Origin: an uncultured Pelagibacteraceae bacterium
Lineage (GTDB): Bacteria; Pseudomonadota; Alphaproteobacteria; Pelagibacterales; Pelagibacteraceae
Assembly (NCBI GenBank): GCA_902595815.1
Contig: CACJRL010000007.1
Span: 27,501-76,612 of the forward strand
Reading direction: 5' to 3'
Length of the DNA: 49,112 nucleotides
Position numbers and translations under genes: made by a program. The notes beneath the pieces are model-generated. The model had not been told where the DNA came from, made no database searches, and saw only the letters and a program-made list of their open reading frames with translations. Positions 27,854 to 36,862 of this stretch are shown piece after piece (position 1 is the stretch's first letter; every line of letters starts with the position of its first letter).

Positions 27854-28629
27854 TGGCGTTAATCAAAAAATTTAGAATCAAAAGCTATAAAGGAAATGAT
27901 ACAATTGTTGAACTTAAAAATGTCTCAGTATTTTATAATAAAAGACAAATATTAGACAATTTAAATTTAAAAATAAATAAACAAGAAATTTTAGGAATGC
28001 TAGGGCCAAATGGCGTTGGCAAATCAACAATATTCAATTTGATAACTGGTCTGAAAGAAACTAATCATGGGAAAGTAATGATAGATGGAATAGATTGTAC
28101 AAATCTCCCAATTAATGAAAGATTCACCAAATTTAAACTTGGGTTAGTACCACAGTATGGTGGATTAATACAAGACTTATCCTTACACGAAAACTTAACT
28201 TTAGTATCTGAAATACATATAAAAGAAAAAAGCTTAAGAGATTTCAAAGTTGAAAAATTAATAACTCAATTTGAATTTCAACCTCTTTTAAATATTAAAG
28301 CAAAACATTTATCTGGTGGACAAAAAAAAAAGTTAGTTATTGCAATGGCTTTGATAAATGATCCTCGAATTCTACTATTGGATGAACCTTTTGCAGCTCT
28401 GGATATTTTGACGATTAAAATGCTTCAAGAAATAATTTTAAACCTTCAGTCAACTGAAGAAATATCTGTTGTAATATGTGATCATCAAGCAAGAGATCTT
28501 TTAAATTGTGTTGATAGAGCTATAATTCTATCCAATGGTAAAATAATTGCCTCTGGAAGTCCAAATGAGGTAATTACAGACAAAAATGCTAAAACACAAT
28601 ATTTTGGTGATGAGTTTAATATAAACTGA
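27853..28629 (+). CDS. lptB: LPS export ABC transporter ATPase
   Basis: ATPase of the LptB2FGC exporter. The 258 residues carry Walker A GPNGVGKST (51-59), Q-loop region GLVPQYGG, signature LSGGQ (153-157) and Walker B ILLLDEP. It also has the EFxxRPLLN-like stretch QFEFQPLLNIKAKHLSGG typical of LptB. Overlaps the lptC stop by 1 nt (TAATG), so it is co-translated. In many Alphaproteobacteria rpoN follows; here aroA does. Confidence 0.95.
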   Translation: MALIKKFRIKSYKGNDTIVELKNVSVFYNKRQILDNLNLKINKQEILGMLGPNGVGKSTIFNLITGLKETNHGKVMIDGIDCTNLPINERFTKFKLGLVPQYGGLIQDLSLHENLTLVSEIHIKEKSLRDFKVEKLITQFEFQPLLNIKAKHLSGGQKKKLVIAMALINDPRILLLDEPFAALDILTIKMLQEIILNLQSTEEISVVICDHQARDLLNCVDRAIILSNGKIIASGSPNEVITDKNAKTQYFGDEFNIN

Positions 28630-28636
28630 TTCATCA

Positions 28637-29962
28637 ATGACAAATTTGATATTAATAAATAAAAAAATTAAACCCTTTAAAAAAAAAATTTCCATTAGTG
28701 GTGACAAAAGTATTTCAATTAGGTGTGTTTTATTAGCATCTCAGGCTATAGGTAGATCTAAAATAACTAATCTGTTAGAATCAGAAGATGTAATTAACGC
28801 TTTAAAAGCAATTAAAAAACTCGGAATAAATTTTAAAAAAGTCAAAAATAATTACTTTATAAATGGATTGGGTTTAAATGGATTTAAACCAAATAAGAAT
28901 ATAGTTATAAATGCTGGAAATTCGGGTACTTTAGCAAGACTAATCATAGGTTTGCTAGTTGATTATAAACATAAAGTTAAAATAATTGGTGACAAAAGTT
29001 TATCAAGAAGAGATTTTTCAAGAGTAACAGAGCCGCTTAAAACTTTTGGTGCAAATATATCTTCAAGAGATGGTAAATTGCCAGTTATTATTTCGGGTTC
29101 TGAATTTTTAAGACCTATTAATTATGTTGAAAATATTGGAAGTGCACAATGTAAAAGCTCTGTAATTTTCGCTGCACTAAAAACTCCTGGCAAAACAAAT
29201 ATTAAAGCTAAGAAATCCAGAAATCATACTGAAATTCTTTTAAAAAATTTAAAGTTACCGATAACTATAACTACAAATAAAAACTATGACTTAATTAGTT
29301 TGAATGGTCAAAATAATTTTGACTCTTTTAGTTACAATGTTCCCGGTGATATAAGTTCTGCATCTTTTTTTCTAGTGCTCACAATTCTTGCAAATAATTC
29401 AGAGTTAATTATAAAAAATGTAAATGTGAATTTAAGTAGATTTGGAATAATCAAAATATTAAACAAGATGAATTGCAATATAATTCTTAAAAATAAAAAG
29501 AAATATAAAGGAGAAACGGTTGCAGATTTATACGTAAAAAGTGTAAAGAATATAAAATCAATAAGTTGTCCAGCAAATTGGAATAGTTCAGCTATAGATG
29601 AATATCTAGTTATTTTCTTAGTCGCTGCAAGAGCAAAAGGTATATCTAGTTTTAAAAAATTGAGTGAGTTAAATAAAAAGGAAAGTCCTAGGCTAGATAT
29701 AGGGTTAAAATTTTTAAATAGTATAGGTATTAAAACCAAAAGAATAGGTGATAATATTAAAATATATGGAAATCCAAACTTAAAACTAGAAAACCAATAT
29801 GTTATTAAGGATTTTATGAAAGATCATAGAGTTTTTATGATGTCGTGTGTTGCTGCTTTAACTTTTGGTGGTAAATGGAAAATATATAACAAGGATTCAG
29901 TGAATACATCTTTTCCTAAATTTTTTAAAATTTTAAAAAAAATAGGAGCAAGATTCATTTGA
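28637..29962 (+). CDS. aroA: 3-phosphoshikimate 1-carboxyvinyltransferase (EPSP synthase)
   Basis: Shikimate-pathway enzyme joining PEP and shikimate 3-phosphate. The 441 residues include GDKSISIR (22-29) and the active-site segment NAGNSGTLAR (92-101). A GDKSLSRRDFSRVTEPL region and a DGDIS-like PGDISSASFF motif also fit the family. It feeds the Phe and Trp genes also in this window. Starts 7 bp after lptB and overlaps cmk by 4 nt; the aroA-cmk-rpsA-ihfB order is conserved in proteobacteria. Confidence 0.96.
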   Translation: MTNLILINKKIKPFKKKISISGDKSISIRCVLLASQAIGRSKITNLLESEDVINALKAIKKLGINFKKVKNNYFINGLGLNGFKPNKNIVINAGNSGTLARLIIGLLVDYKHKVKIIGDKSLSRRDFSRVTEPLKTFGANISSRDGKLPVIISGSEFLRPINYVENIGSAQCKSSVIFAALKTPGKTNIKAKKSRNHTEILLKNLKLPITITTNKNYDLISLNGQNNFDSFSYNVPGDISSASFFLVLTILANNSELIIKNVNVNLSRFGIIKILNKMNCNIILKNKKKYKGETVADLYVKSVKNIKSISCPANWNSSAIDEYLVIFLVAARAKGISSFKKLSELNKKESPRLDIGLKFLNSIGIKTKRIGDNIKIYGNPNLKLENQYVIKDFMKDHRVFMMSCVAALTFGGKWKIYNKDSVNTSFPKFFKILKKIGARFI

Positions 29963-30624
29963 AAAAAAAAAAATTAATTACTGTTGCGATAGACTCGCCA
30001 GCTGCTGCAGGAGCTGGAACTCAAGCAAAACTTATTAGCAAAGAGTATAATCTGATATATTTAGATACAGGAAAAATATATAGATTTGTTGGAGAACTAA
30101 AATTAAAAAATATAAAGAGATTCTCTTATTCTATGCTGAAAAAAAAAATGGAAAACATTAAGATCAAAGACTTAAATAATGCTTCACTACTTTCAGATCA
30201 TGTCGCGACTGAAGCTTCAATTATCGCAAAGGATAAAAATGTAAGAAATATTGTAAAAAAATTTCAACTCAAAATTGCTTATAATCCTCCACCAAAATAT
30301 AATGGTTCAGTACTAGATGGGAGAGATATAACATCAGTTCTTATGAAAGATGCTATGTTTAAATTTTTTATAACTGCTAGCATTAAAATTAGATCAAAAA
30401 GGAGGTACCTGGAATTTAAAAAATTAAACAAAAAAATATCTTATAGCGATGTACTAAAAAGCCTAAGAAATAGGGATTATCTTGATAAAAATAGAAAAAT
30501 TAGTCCATTAAAAAAAACCAAAGATTCAATCTTGATTAATACATCTAAATTAAGTAAGAAAGCCTGCTTTAAAAAAATTAAAGCTATAATGGATAATAAA
30601 CTAAAATTAAATGGAAATATATAA
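29959..30624 (+). CDS. cmk: Cytidylate kinase with degenerate P-loop
   Basis: Phosphorylates CMP/dCMP. It starts at a TTG that overlaps the aroA stop (TTGA). The 221 residues keep the cytidylate kinase layout: YLDTGKIYR (34-42), LDGRDI (119-124), and RDYLDKNRKISPLKKTKDSI. The P-loop, normally GPAASGKGT, reads SPAAAGAGT (13-21), so the phosphate-binding lysine is A19 and the first Gly is Ser. Neighbour rpsA and overall pattern support the name; full catalytic activity is uncertain. Confidence 0.88.
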   Translation: MKKKKLITVAIDSPAAAGAGTQAKLISKEYNLIYLDTGKIYRFVGELKLKNIKRFSYSMLKKKMENIKIKDLNNASLLSDHVATEASIIAKDKNVRNIVKKFQLKIAYNPPPKYNGSVLDGRDITSVLMKDAMFKFFITASIKIRSKRRYLEFKKLNKKISYSDVLKSLRNRDYLDKNRKISPLKKTKDSILINTSKLSKKACFKKIKAIMDNKLKLNGNI

Positions 30625-32341
30625 AGACCTAAATACACCAATAAACCAAGAATTTGAAAAACTATTAAATTCCCAATTATCGAAAAATAAAATTGAAGAA
30701 GGAAAAATAATTGAGGGTAAAATTACAAAAATTACAGAAAAATTTGTCTTTATTTTTATTCCAGGGTTAAAAAGTGAGCCTATATTAGATGTTAATGAAT
30801 TGAAAATGATAGGTCTTAAAGATAAAATTATTGAAGGAGAAAATATACCTGTTCTTTTAGAGAAAATTGAGGATAAGAATGGTGAAGTAATCGTCTCTGC
30901 AATTAAAGCACAGAAAATTAAAGGTTGGTTTAAACTCGAAAAAGCTTATGAAGAAAACGAATCTATAATTGGTAAGATAACTACTAAATGTAAAGGTGGT
31001 GTCATCGTAGAACATGTTGATACGGGATCACTGATGTTTTGCCCTGGATCACAAATTAGTGACAAACCTTTAAAAAATATTGATCATTTAATTGGAGTGG
31101 AACAGAAATTTGCAATTATAAAATTAGATAAAATTAGAGGCAATGCATGTGTATCCAGAAGGCAAATTGTATCTTCAAATAAAAGAGAAGATAAGGCAAA
31201 GATAATTGAAAAGTTTAAGGTTGGCGATATAATTAAAGATGCTGTTGTTAAAGGTTATTCTTCTTTTGGATGCTTTTTTGAAGTAAACAATGAGATCGAT
31301 GTGCTTGTTCACTTGCAAGAGATTTCATACTCAAGAGTAAATCATCCAGATGAAATATTCAATATTGGCGAAAAACATGATTTGAAGGTAATTTCAATAG
31401 ATAATGAAAAATTACAAATCGGTTGTTCCATTAAACAACTATCTCCAGATCCATTTGAACATATAACAAATTACGAGATTGGTAAAAAATATAAAGTCAA
31501 AGTTGACAAAATTACTGATTATGGTTGTTTCTGTTCTTTAGAGCCTGGATTGAGCACTCTTTTACACAGTAGTGAAATGAGTTGGACAAAAAGAAACATT
31601 ATTCCCAAAAAACTTTTTAAGCTGGGTGATATGATAGAGTGTGTTATTACTGAAATAGATAAGGAAAAGAGAAGAATTGCGATATCTCATAAGTTAACTC
31701 TTGATAATCCATATGATACCTTAAGTTTAAAGTATCCAGTTGATAGCGAGATCGAAGGGATAATATCAAGTACAAATGAATATGCTTTATATGTTAAATT
31801 GGAGAACTTTGATATTGATGGATTTTTACATGCTAATGATTTGAGTTACACTAATAAACCAGAAGATGAATTAAAAAAGTATAAAAAAGGTGATAAAATT
31901 AAGGTCAAGGTTTTAGAGATCAAAAAAGATGAGCAAAAAGTGAGGGTAGGATTAAAACAAATTGGTAAAGATCCATTTGATTGGTTTAAAGATAAGAATG
32001 TGAACGATATAATAACTGTGCAAGTCATTTCAAGCGATAACAAAGGATTAAATGTAAAACCCGAAAATTGCGAATTAGAATTTTTAATAAAAAAATCAAA
32101 TATTGCAGTGAACTCGTCCGATGCAAGACCATCGAGATTTGTTGGGGGTGAAAGAATTGATGCAGCAATTTTAGAACTTAATAAAGAAAAAAGAAAAGTA
32201 AATTTGAGTATTAAATTGTTAGAAGAATTACAAAACAAAGAAGCAGTTTCAAAATTTTCTAGTCCTCTAAGCGGTAAAAATTTACCTTTTTCTTCATTAT
32301 CAGAAAAGCTTGATGGTAAGAAAAAAAAGGAAGATGAGTGA
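30611..32341 (+). CDS. rpsA: 30S ribosomal protein S1
   Basis: Binds mRNA on the 30S subunit and helps start weakly led messages. The 576 residues contain six S1/OB repeats; repeat boundaries show as GKITKITEKFVFIFI, GKITTKCKGGVIVE, AVVKGYSSFGCFFEV, VKVDKITDYGCFCSL, GIISSTNEYALYVKL and VQVISSDNKGLNVK. It starts inside cmk (14-nt overlap). Relevant here because many genes in the window have minimal leaders. Length similar to E. coli S1 (557). Confidence 0.97.
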   Translation: MEIYKDLNTPINQEFEKLLNSQLSKNKIEEGKIIEGKITKITEKFVFIFIPGLKSEPILDVNELKMIGLKDKIIEGENIPVLLEKIEDKNGEVIVSAIKAQKIKGWFKLEKAYEENESIIGKITTKCKGGVIVEHVDTGSLMFCPGSQISDKPLKNIDHLIGVEQKFAIIKLDKIRGNACVSRRQIVSSNKREDKAKIIEKFKVGDIIKDAVVKGYSSFGCFFEVNNEIDVLVHLQEISYSRVNHPDEIFNIGEKHDLKVISIDNEKLQIGCSIKQLSPDPFEHITNYEIGKKYKVKVDKITDYGCFCSLEPGLSTLLHSSEMSWTKRNIIPKKLFKLGDMIECVITEIDKEKRRIAISHKLTLDNPYDTLSLKYPVDSEIEGIISSTNEYALYVKLENFDIDGFLHANDLSYTNKPEDELKKYKKGDKIKVKVLEIKKDEQKVRVGLKQIGKDPFDWFKDKNVNDIITVQVISSDNKGLNVKPENCELEFLIKKSNIAVNSSDARPSRFVGGERIDAAILELNKEKRKVNLSIKLLEELQNKEAVSKFSSPLSGKNLPFSSLSEKLDGKKKKEDE

Positions 32342-32345
32342 TTAA

Positions 32346-32636
32346 TTGTCTGTTGTAAAATCAGAAATTGTAAAAAAACTTTCAGATAATTACCCTAATT
32401 TTTTAAAAAGAGATATAAAAAGAGTTATAGATATTTTTCTCGATGAATTGAAAAATTCTTTAAAAAGAAAAGAAAGAGTTGAATTAAGAAATATTTTCTC
32501 GCTAGAACCAAAGTTACAAAGATCAAAATATTTAAGAAATCCTAAAACTAATGAGAAAATTTTTGTAAATAAAAAATACACTATATTATTCAAGTCCTCA
32601 AAAAGCTGGTTAATCAAAATTAATGAAAAAAAATAA
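32346..32636 (+). CDS. ihfB: Integration host factor beta-type DNA-bending protein
   Basis: HU/IHF-family protein of 96 residues, encoded 4 nt after rpsA, the usual place of ihfB. It starts at TTG. The DNA-intercalating loop is kept as LRNPKTNE (63-70, P66 at the tip), and the C-terminal KKYTILFKSSKSW fits. Sequence alone does not separate IHF-beta from HU; position decides. Overlaps pyrF by 14 nt. Confidence 0.88.
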   Translation: MSVVKSEIVKKLSDNYPNFLKRDIKRVIDIFLDELKNSLKRKERVELRNIFSLEPKLQRSKYLRNPKTNEKIFVNKKYTILFKSSKSWLIKINEKK

Positions 32637-33297
32637 ATTATTTGTTGCCTGTGATACAACAAGTATTAAAAAAATTAAAAAAATAATTACTGAAACTCAA
32701 AGTTCGAATTTAAAAGTTGGATACAAATTTGGTCTTGAGTTTTTAAATTCAAAAAATGGAAGAACTTTTGTTTCAAAAGTAAAAAATAAAACAATTTTCG
32801 CCGACTTAAAACTTCATGATATACCGAATACCTGTGCATCTGCTATTAAAGCAATAAAAGATTTAAAAGTTGATTATTTAACAATTCATATAAGTTCTGG
32901 TTTAGATGCTCTTAAAGCTGCCAAAAAAGTATCAGGTAAAATTAAATTAATTGGGGTAACAATTTTAACCTCATTAGATAATAAGGCTTTGAAAGAAATT
33001 GGATTTAATAAGGATGTTAAAAAAATAGTTCATCATCAAGCAAAATTAGCAAGTAAAGCTAAACTTGATGCCATAGTGTGTAGTGCTCAAGAGGTAAAAA
33101 TAGTAAAAAAAGTATTTAAAAAAGAAATAATAACTCCTGGGATAAGATTTAGCTCTATTACTAATGATCAAAAAAGAACTTTAACTCCAAAACAAGCTTA
33201 CAGAAATGGTGCAACCTGGTTGGTGGTAGGTAGAGACATTACCAAAGGCAACATCAAAAAAAATATAAAAAAATTAATTGATCATTTAAATCAATGA
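32623..33297 (+). CDS. pyrF: Orotidine 5'-phosphate decarboxylase
   Basis: Final step of UMP synthesis. The 224-residue TIM barrel shows the charged catalytic set D61-K63-D66 in FADLKLHDIPNT and a C-terminal phosphate site TPGIRF...VVGRDITKG. Start ATG lies within the end of ihfB, and the stop overlaps trpF by 4 nt, so translation is coupled to both sides. Confidence 0.96.
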   Translation: MKKNKLFVACDTTSIKKIKKIITETQSSNLKVGYKFGLEFLNSKNGRTFVSKVKNKTIFADLKLHDIPNTCASAIKAIKDLKVDYLTIHISSGLDALKAAKKVSGKIKLIGVTILTSLDNKALKEIGFNKDVKKIVHHQAKLASKAKLDAIVCSAQEVKIVKKVFKKEIITPGIRFSSITNDQKRTLTPKQAYRNGATWLVVGRDITKGNIKKNIKKLIDHLNQ

Positions 33298-33908
33298 AAG
33301 GTTTAAAAATTTGTGGGGTCTCAGATCCTAAAACTTTGACCTATATTTTAAATCATAGACACAAACCTTCAATGATTGGTTTTATAACAAATTATGAAAA
33401 AAGTAGAAGATTTGTTGAATATGAAAAATTAAAAGATTTGATTAATGTTGATAAGAAAAATGTAAGCTTTGTCTCTGTTCTTGTAAACCCAAACGATGAG
33501 ATTTTAGAAAGAATTAAAGATTTAAATTTTGATTACTACCAACTTTATGATGTTGATGCTGATAGAACAAATGAGATTAAGTCAAAATATAAAATAAAAA
33601 TAATAACTGCAATTACCGTTTCTATTAAAGATGATGTAATAAAATATAAAAAATATTCAGATATATCAGATGTGATTTTATTTGACTCAAAAGGTTACCA
33701 TAAATCTGAAAGTTTTGATCACAATCTACTAAATGATGTGCCTGATGAAATGGATAAAATGATTGCAGGAAATATCCAAATAGATGATATTCCTAGTTTT
33801 AAAAATAAAAACTTTATGATTGATCTTAGCGGTGCATTAGAAGATGAAAATGGAAAAAAAGATATAAGTAAAATTGATAAATTATTAAACTTGTCTGCAA
33901 AAATATGA
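33294..33908 (+). CDS. trpF: Phosphoribosylanthranilate isomerase
   Basis: Third tryptophan-branch step. The 204-residue barrel keeps the catalytic Cys in KICG (C7) and Asp in LFDSKG (D131). The usual C-terminal phosphate motif DVSSGVE is changed to DLSGALEDENGKKD, so this copy is divergent. Overlaps pyrF and trpB by 4 nt each, in the standard trpF-trpB-trpA order. Confidence 0.93.
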   Translation: MKGLKICGVSDPKTLTYILNHRHKPSMIGFITNYEKSRRFVEYEKLKDLINVDKKNVSFVSVLVNPNDEILERIKDLNFDYYQLYDVDADRTNEIKSKYKIKIITAITVSIKDDVIKYKKYSDISDVILFDSKGYHKSESFDHNLLNDVPDEMDKMIAGNIQIDDIPSFKNKNFMIDLSGALEDENGKKDISKIDKLLNLSAKI

Positions 33909-35149
33909 AACTTAAAAAAGGAATTCCTGTAATAGACCAAGGTAATAAACTTGGATTTTGGGGTGGTAAATTTGGAGGAAACTTTGTTCCCGAAACATTA
34001 AAAAAACCTATCGAAGATTTAGAAGTGCTATTTAACAAACTTAAAAAAGATAAAAAATTTATACAAGAAAGAGATAAATATTTTAAAAATTGGATTGGTG
34101 TACCTACTCGATTTATTAAATTAGAGAATTTAACGAAACATGTGGGTGGAGCTCAAATTTGGTCTAAAGTTGTATCAGATGCAAATGGTGGAGCACACAA
34201 AGTCTACAACGCAACTATTCATTGTTTGCTTGCAAAACACTCTGGTAAAAAAGTAATATGTGGTGACACAGGCGCCGGGTATGCGGGTAAAATGTTAAGT
34301 ATGGCTGCAAAAAAATTTGGTCTTAAATGCAAAATTTTCATGGGTGCAAAAGATATTGCAAGACAACAACCAAATGTTAAAGCGATGAAAAAAAATGGTG
34401 CAGAGGTAGTTCCGGTTTATTCAGGAAGTCAAACGCTTGTGGATGCTGTTTCAGAATGTATGAGGTTCTGGGTTGCTAATTGCGATACTACAGCAATGTG
34501 TGTTGGAAGTACAGTAGGGCCAGCTGTCTTTGTTCGTATTTGTGGATGGAGTACCAGTCAAATTTCAAGAGAGTTAAAAGTTCAATTAATTGATGAGTTT
34601 GGATCAATTCCAAAAAAACTTAAACTTTACAATTGTGTGGGTGGTGGAAGTTCGAGTTTTGGATTTTGGAATGAGTTTATGGATTATGATAAAAAACGTT
34701 GTGAATTTATTGGCGTAGAAGCTGGGGGACCTGCAAAAAGTAAAAAACATGCAGCGCCCTTAACTTATGGTTCTAAAATTGGAATTCTACATGGTGCAGC
34801 CCAATATGTTAATCAAAACTCAGATGGACAAATAGAAGAAACAGAATCTATTTCAGCAGGCTTGGATTACCCTGGAATTTCTCCGCTTCATTGTTTTTTA
34901 AAAGACACAAAGAGAGCTAGATATACTGCTGCAAGTGATGAGCAAGCATTAAATGCTTACAAACTTGTTACAAAATTTGAAAAATTAAGACCATCTCTTG
35001 AACCCAGCCACGCATTCGCTGTTGCAATATCTGAATCTAAAAAATTTAGCAAAGATACGATCGTAGTTGTTAATAGTTGCGGTGATGCTTACAAAGACCG
35101 AGGGATTTTAGAGAAAAGATTAGGAAAAAAATATGTTAAATCCAATTAG
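33905..35149 (+). CDS. trpB: Tryptophan synthase beta chain, divergent
   Basis: PLP enzyme joining indole and serine. The 414 residues keep the PLP lysine (GGAHK, K99) and overall fold markers (GFWGGKFGGNFVPETL, MGAKDIARQ, LDYPGISP). Several near-invariant positions differ. The catalytic Glu of ETGAGQHG is Asp (D121 in GDTGAGYAG). The phosphate-loop GGGSN is GGGSS (246-250), GPEH is SPLH, and the C-terminal LSGRGDKD region reads NSCGDAYKD. It is rich in Cys. Position between trpF and trpA supports trpB; catalytic detail may differ. Confidence 0.9.
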   Translation: MKLKKGIPVIDQGNKLGFWGGKFGGNFVPETLKKPIEDLEVLFNKLKKDKKFIQERDKYFKNWIGVPTRFIKLENLTKHVGGAQIWSKVVSDANGGAHKVYNATIHCLLAKHSGKKVICGDTGAGYAGKMLSMAAKKFGLKCKIFMGAKDIARQQPNVKAMKKNGAEVVPVYSGSQTLVDAVSECMRFWVANCDTTAMCVGSTVGPAVFVRICGWSTSQISRELKVQLIDEFGSIPKKLKLYNCVGGGSSSFGFWNEFMDYDKKRCEFIGVEAGGPAKSKKHAAPLTYGSKIGILHGAAQYVNQNSDGQIEETESISAGLDYPGISPLHCFLKDTKRARYTAASDEQALNAYKLVTKFEKLRPSLEPSHAFAVAISESKKFSKDTIVVVNSCGDAYKDRGILEKRLGKKYVKSN

Positions 35150-35933
35150 TGTAGCATTTATAAAAGCAAAACAAGAAAATAGGCCTGCTTTACTAACTTA
35201 TACAGTTGCAGGTGATAGCTCAAAAAAACAATCTTTAAATATATTAAAATCAATTTCTAAAAATGCTGATATTTTAGAATTAGGTATGCCCCACAATACC
35301 CCTGTAGCAGATGGAAATCAGATTCAAACAAGTGCGTATAGAGCAATCAAAAATGGAATTAAAGTAAATGATATTTTCAAAATTGTAAAAGACTTCAAAA
35401 AGTTTGATAAAAATAAACCTGTTATCTTAATGGGTTATTATAATATGATCTTTCAATATGGTGAAAATAAATTCCTAAATAAATGTAAGTTATCTGGAGT
35501 TAATGGATTAATAGTTGTAGATTTACCTTGGCCAGAAAATAAGAATTTCGCAAAAAAATGTAAAAAAAAATCTATCTATTTTATTCAGCTTTTATCACCA
35601 ACAACAACAAAAATTAGACTAAAAAAAATTATAAAAGACTCTCATCCGATGAGTTATTTTATTTCAATGTTGAGTACAACTGGTGGTAAACTAAAGGTAT
35701 CACCTAAAGAGATAATAAAAAATTACATCAAAATAAAAAAAATCAATCCAAAAAAAAAGGTTGTTATTGGTTTTGGAATCACAGAAAAAACAATTGGTAA
35801 ACTGAAATCTGCAGATGGATTAGTTGTTGGAAGTGCTATTTGTAAGGAAATTAGCAAGAGTTTAAAGCATAGACAAAATCCTGTCACAAATGTAAGTAAG
35901 CTGGTAAAAAAATTAAAATATAAAATTGCATGA
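35133..35933 (+). CDS. trpA: Tryptophan synthase alpha chain, divergent
   Basis: Releases indole from indole-glycerol phosphate. The 266 residues keep the catalytic E49 and D60 at canonical numbering (LELGMP, VADG) and the C-terminal GFGI loop. The strand between, normally PFSDPLADGP, reads MPHNTPVADGN, and the Y/S..GVTG motif reads FISMLSTTGGK. It overlaps trpB by 17 nt and accD by 4 nt. Parallel divergence with TrpB suggests a co-evolved pair. Confidence 0.92.
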   Translation: MLNPISVAFIKAKQENRPALLTYTVAGDSSKKQSLNILKSISKNADILELGMPHNTPVADGNQIQTSAYRAIKNGIKVNDIFKIVKDFKKFDKNKPVILMGYYNMIFQYGENKFLNKCKLSGVNGLIVVDLPWPENKNFAKKCKKKSIYFIQLLSPTTTKIRLKKIIKDSHPMSYFISMLSTTGGKLKVSPKEIIKNYIKIKKINPKKKVVIGFGITEKTIGKLKSADGLVVGSAICKEISKSLKHRQNPVTNVSKLVKKLKYKIA

Positions 35934-36862
35934 ATTGGATTACAAAAGCTCTAAGTTTTGGTGAAAAAATTAAAAAAGTATTAAAAAAAAGACCATCAAA
36001 AGAGGATATTGCAAATTCAGACTGGACTAGTTGTTGCAAAGGTCCGATATTAAAAAAAGATCTCGAAGAAAATTTATGGGTTTGCAACTTGTGTGGAAAA
36101 CATCATAGAATTAATTGTCAACAAAGATTTGATATTATTTTTGGAAGAAATGCTTATGAAATAATTGATACACCAATTCCGGCGGAAGACCCCCTTCAAT
36201 GGATCGATACGAAGTCATATAAAGATAGATTAAAATCTGCACGAAAGAAAACTAATCAGAATTCAGCTGTGATGATTGCTAAAGGTAGAATAAATGGAAT
36301 CGAGGTGACAGCAGGAGCTATTAATTTTGAGTTTATTGGTGGCTCTGTTGGTGCAGCTGAAGGCGAAGCAATTATTTATGGTGTTCAACACGCTATTGAC
36401 AATCAAACACCATTTGTATTCTTTCCTTGTGGTGGAGGACAAAGAATGTTTGAGTCTCCTATTGCCCTTGCAAATATGACAAGAACTACTCTAGCTATTA
36501 ATGAACTTAAAAAAAATAATCTTCCTTATCTAGTTTGTTTTACAGATCCAACAGCTGGTGGAATTACTGCATCTTTTGCGATGTTAGGCGACATTCATTT
36601 TGCTGAACCTGGTTGTTTAATAGCCTTTGCAGGAAAAAGAGTTATACAAGCAACAGTTAAAGAAGAACTTAGTTCAGACTTTCAAACCTCAGAATTTGTC
36701 GAAAAGCATGGATTTGTCGACAGAATTGTTGAACGAAAAGATTTAAAAACCGAAATAAGCTTACTATTATCAATATTGTTAAAAAAAGATAACGCGGTAA
36801 ATGAAAATCAAATAAATGAAACTTCAGACAATATTGAACCGCTTGCAAAAGCTGCATCCTAA
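35930..36862 (+). CDS. accD: Acetyl-CoA carboxylase carboxyltransferase beta subunit
   Basis: Partner of AccA in malonyl-CoA synthesis. The 310 residues have an N-terminal zinc ribbon, then the carboxyltransferase core (GGSVGAAEGEAI, CGGGQRMFES, TDPTAGGITASFA). The ribbon is odd: the usual W-T-x-C-x-x-C is WTSCCKG (C35, C36), followed by a normal C52-x-x-C55, as if two residues were lost from the first knuckle. The trpFBA-accD-folC order is typical of Alphaproteobacteria. Confidence 0.95.
   Translation: MNWITKALSFGEKIKKVLKKRPSKEDIANSDWTSCCKGPILKKDLEENLWVCNLCGKHHRINCQQRFDIIFGRNAYEIIDTPIPAEDPLQWIDTKSYKDRLKSARKKTNQNSAVMIAKGRINGIEVTAGAINFEFIGGSVGAAEGEAIIYGVQHAIDNQTPFVFFPCGGGQRMFESPIALANMTRTTLAINELKKNNLPYLVCFTDPTAGGITASFAMLGDIHFAEPGCLIAFAGKRVIQATVKEELSSDFQTSEFVEKHGFVDRIVERKDLKTEISLLLSILLKKDNAVNENQINETSDNIEPLAKAAS

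Noticed and set aside
33905..35149. TrpB as a different fold-type II PLP enzyme (for example threonine or cysteine synthase-like)
   Set aside because: Length, GGAHK lysine, LDYPG motif and the trpF-trpB-trpA setting favour a divergent TrpB.
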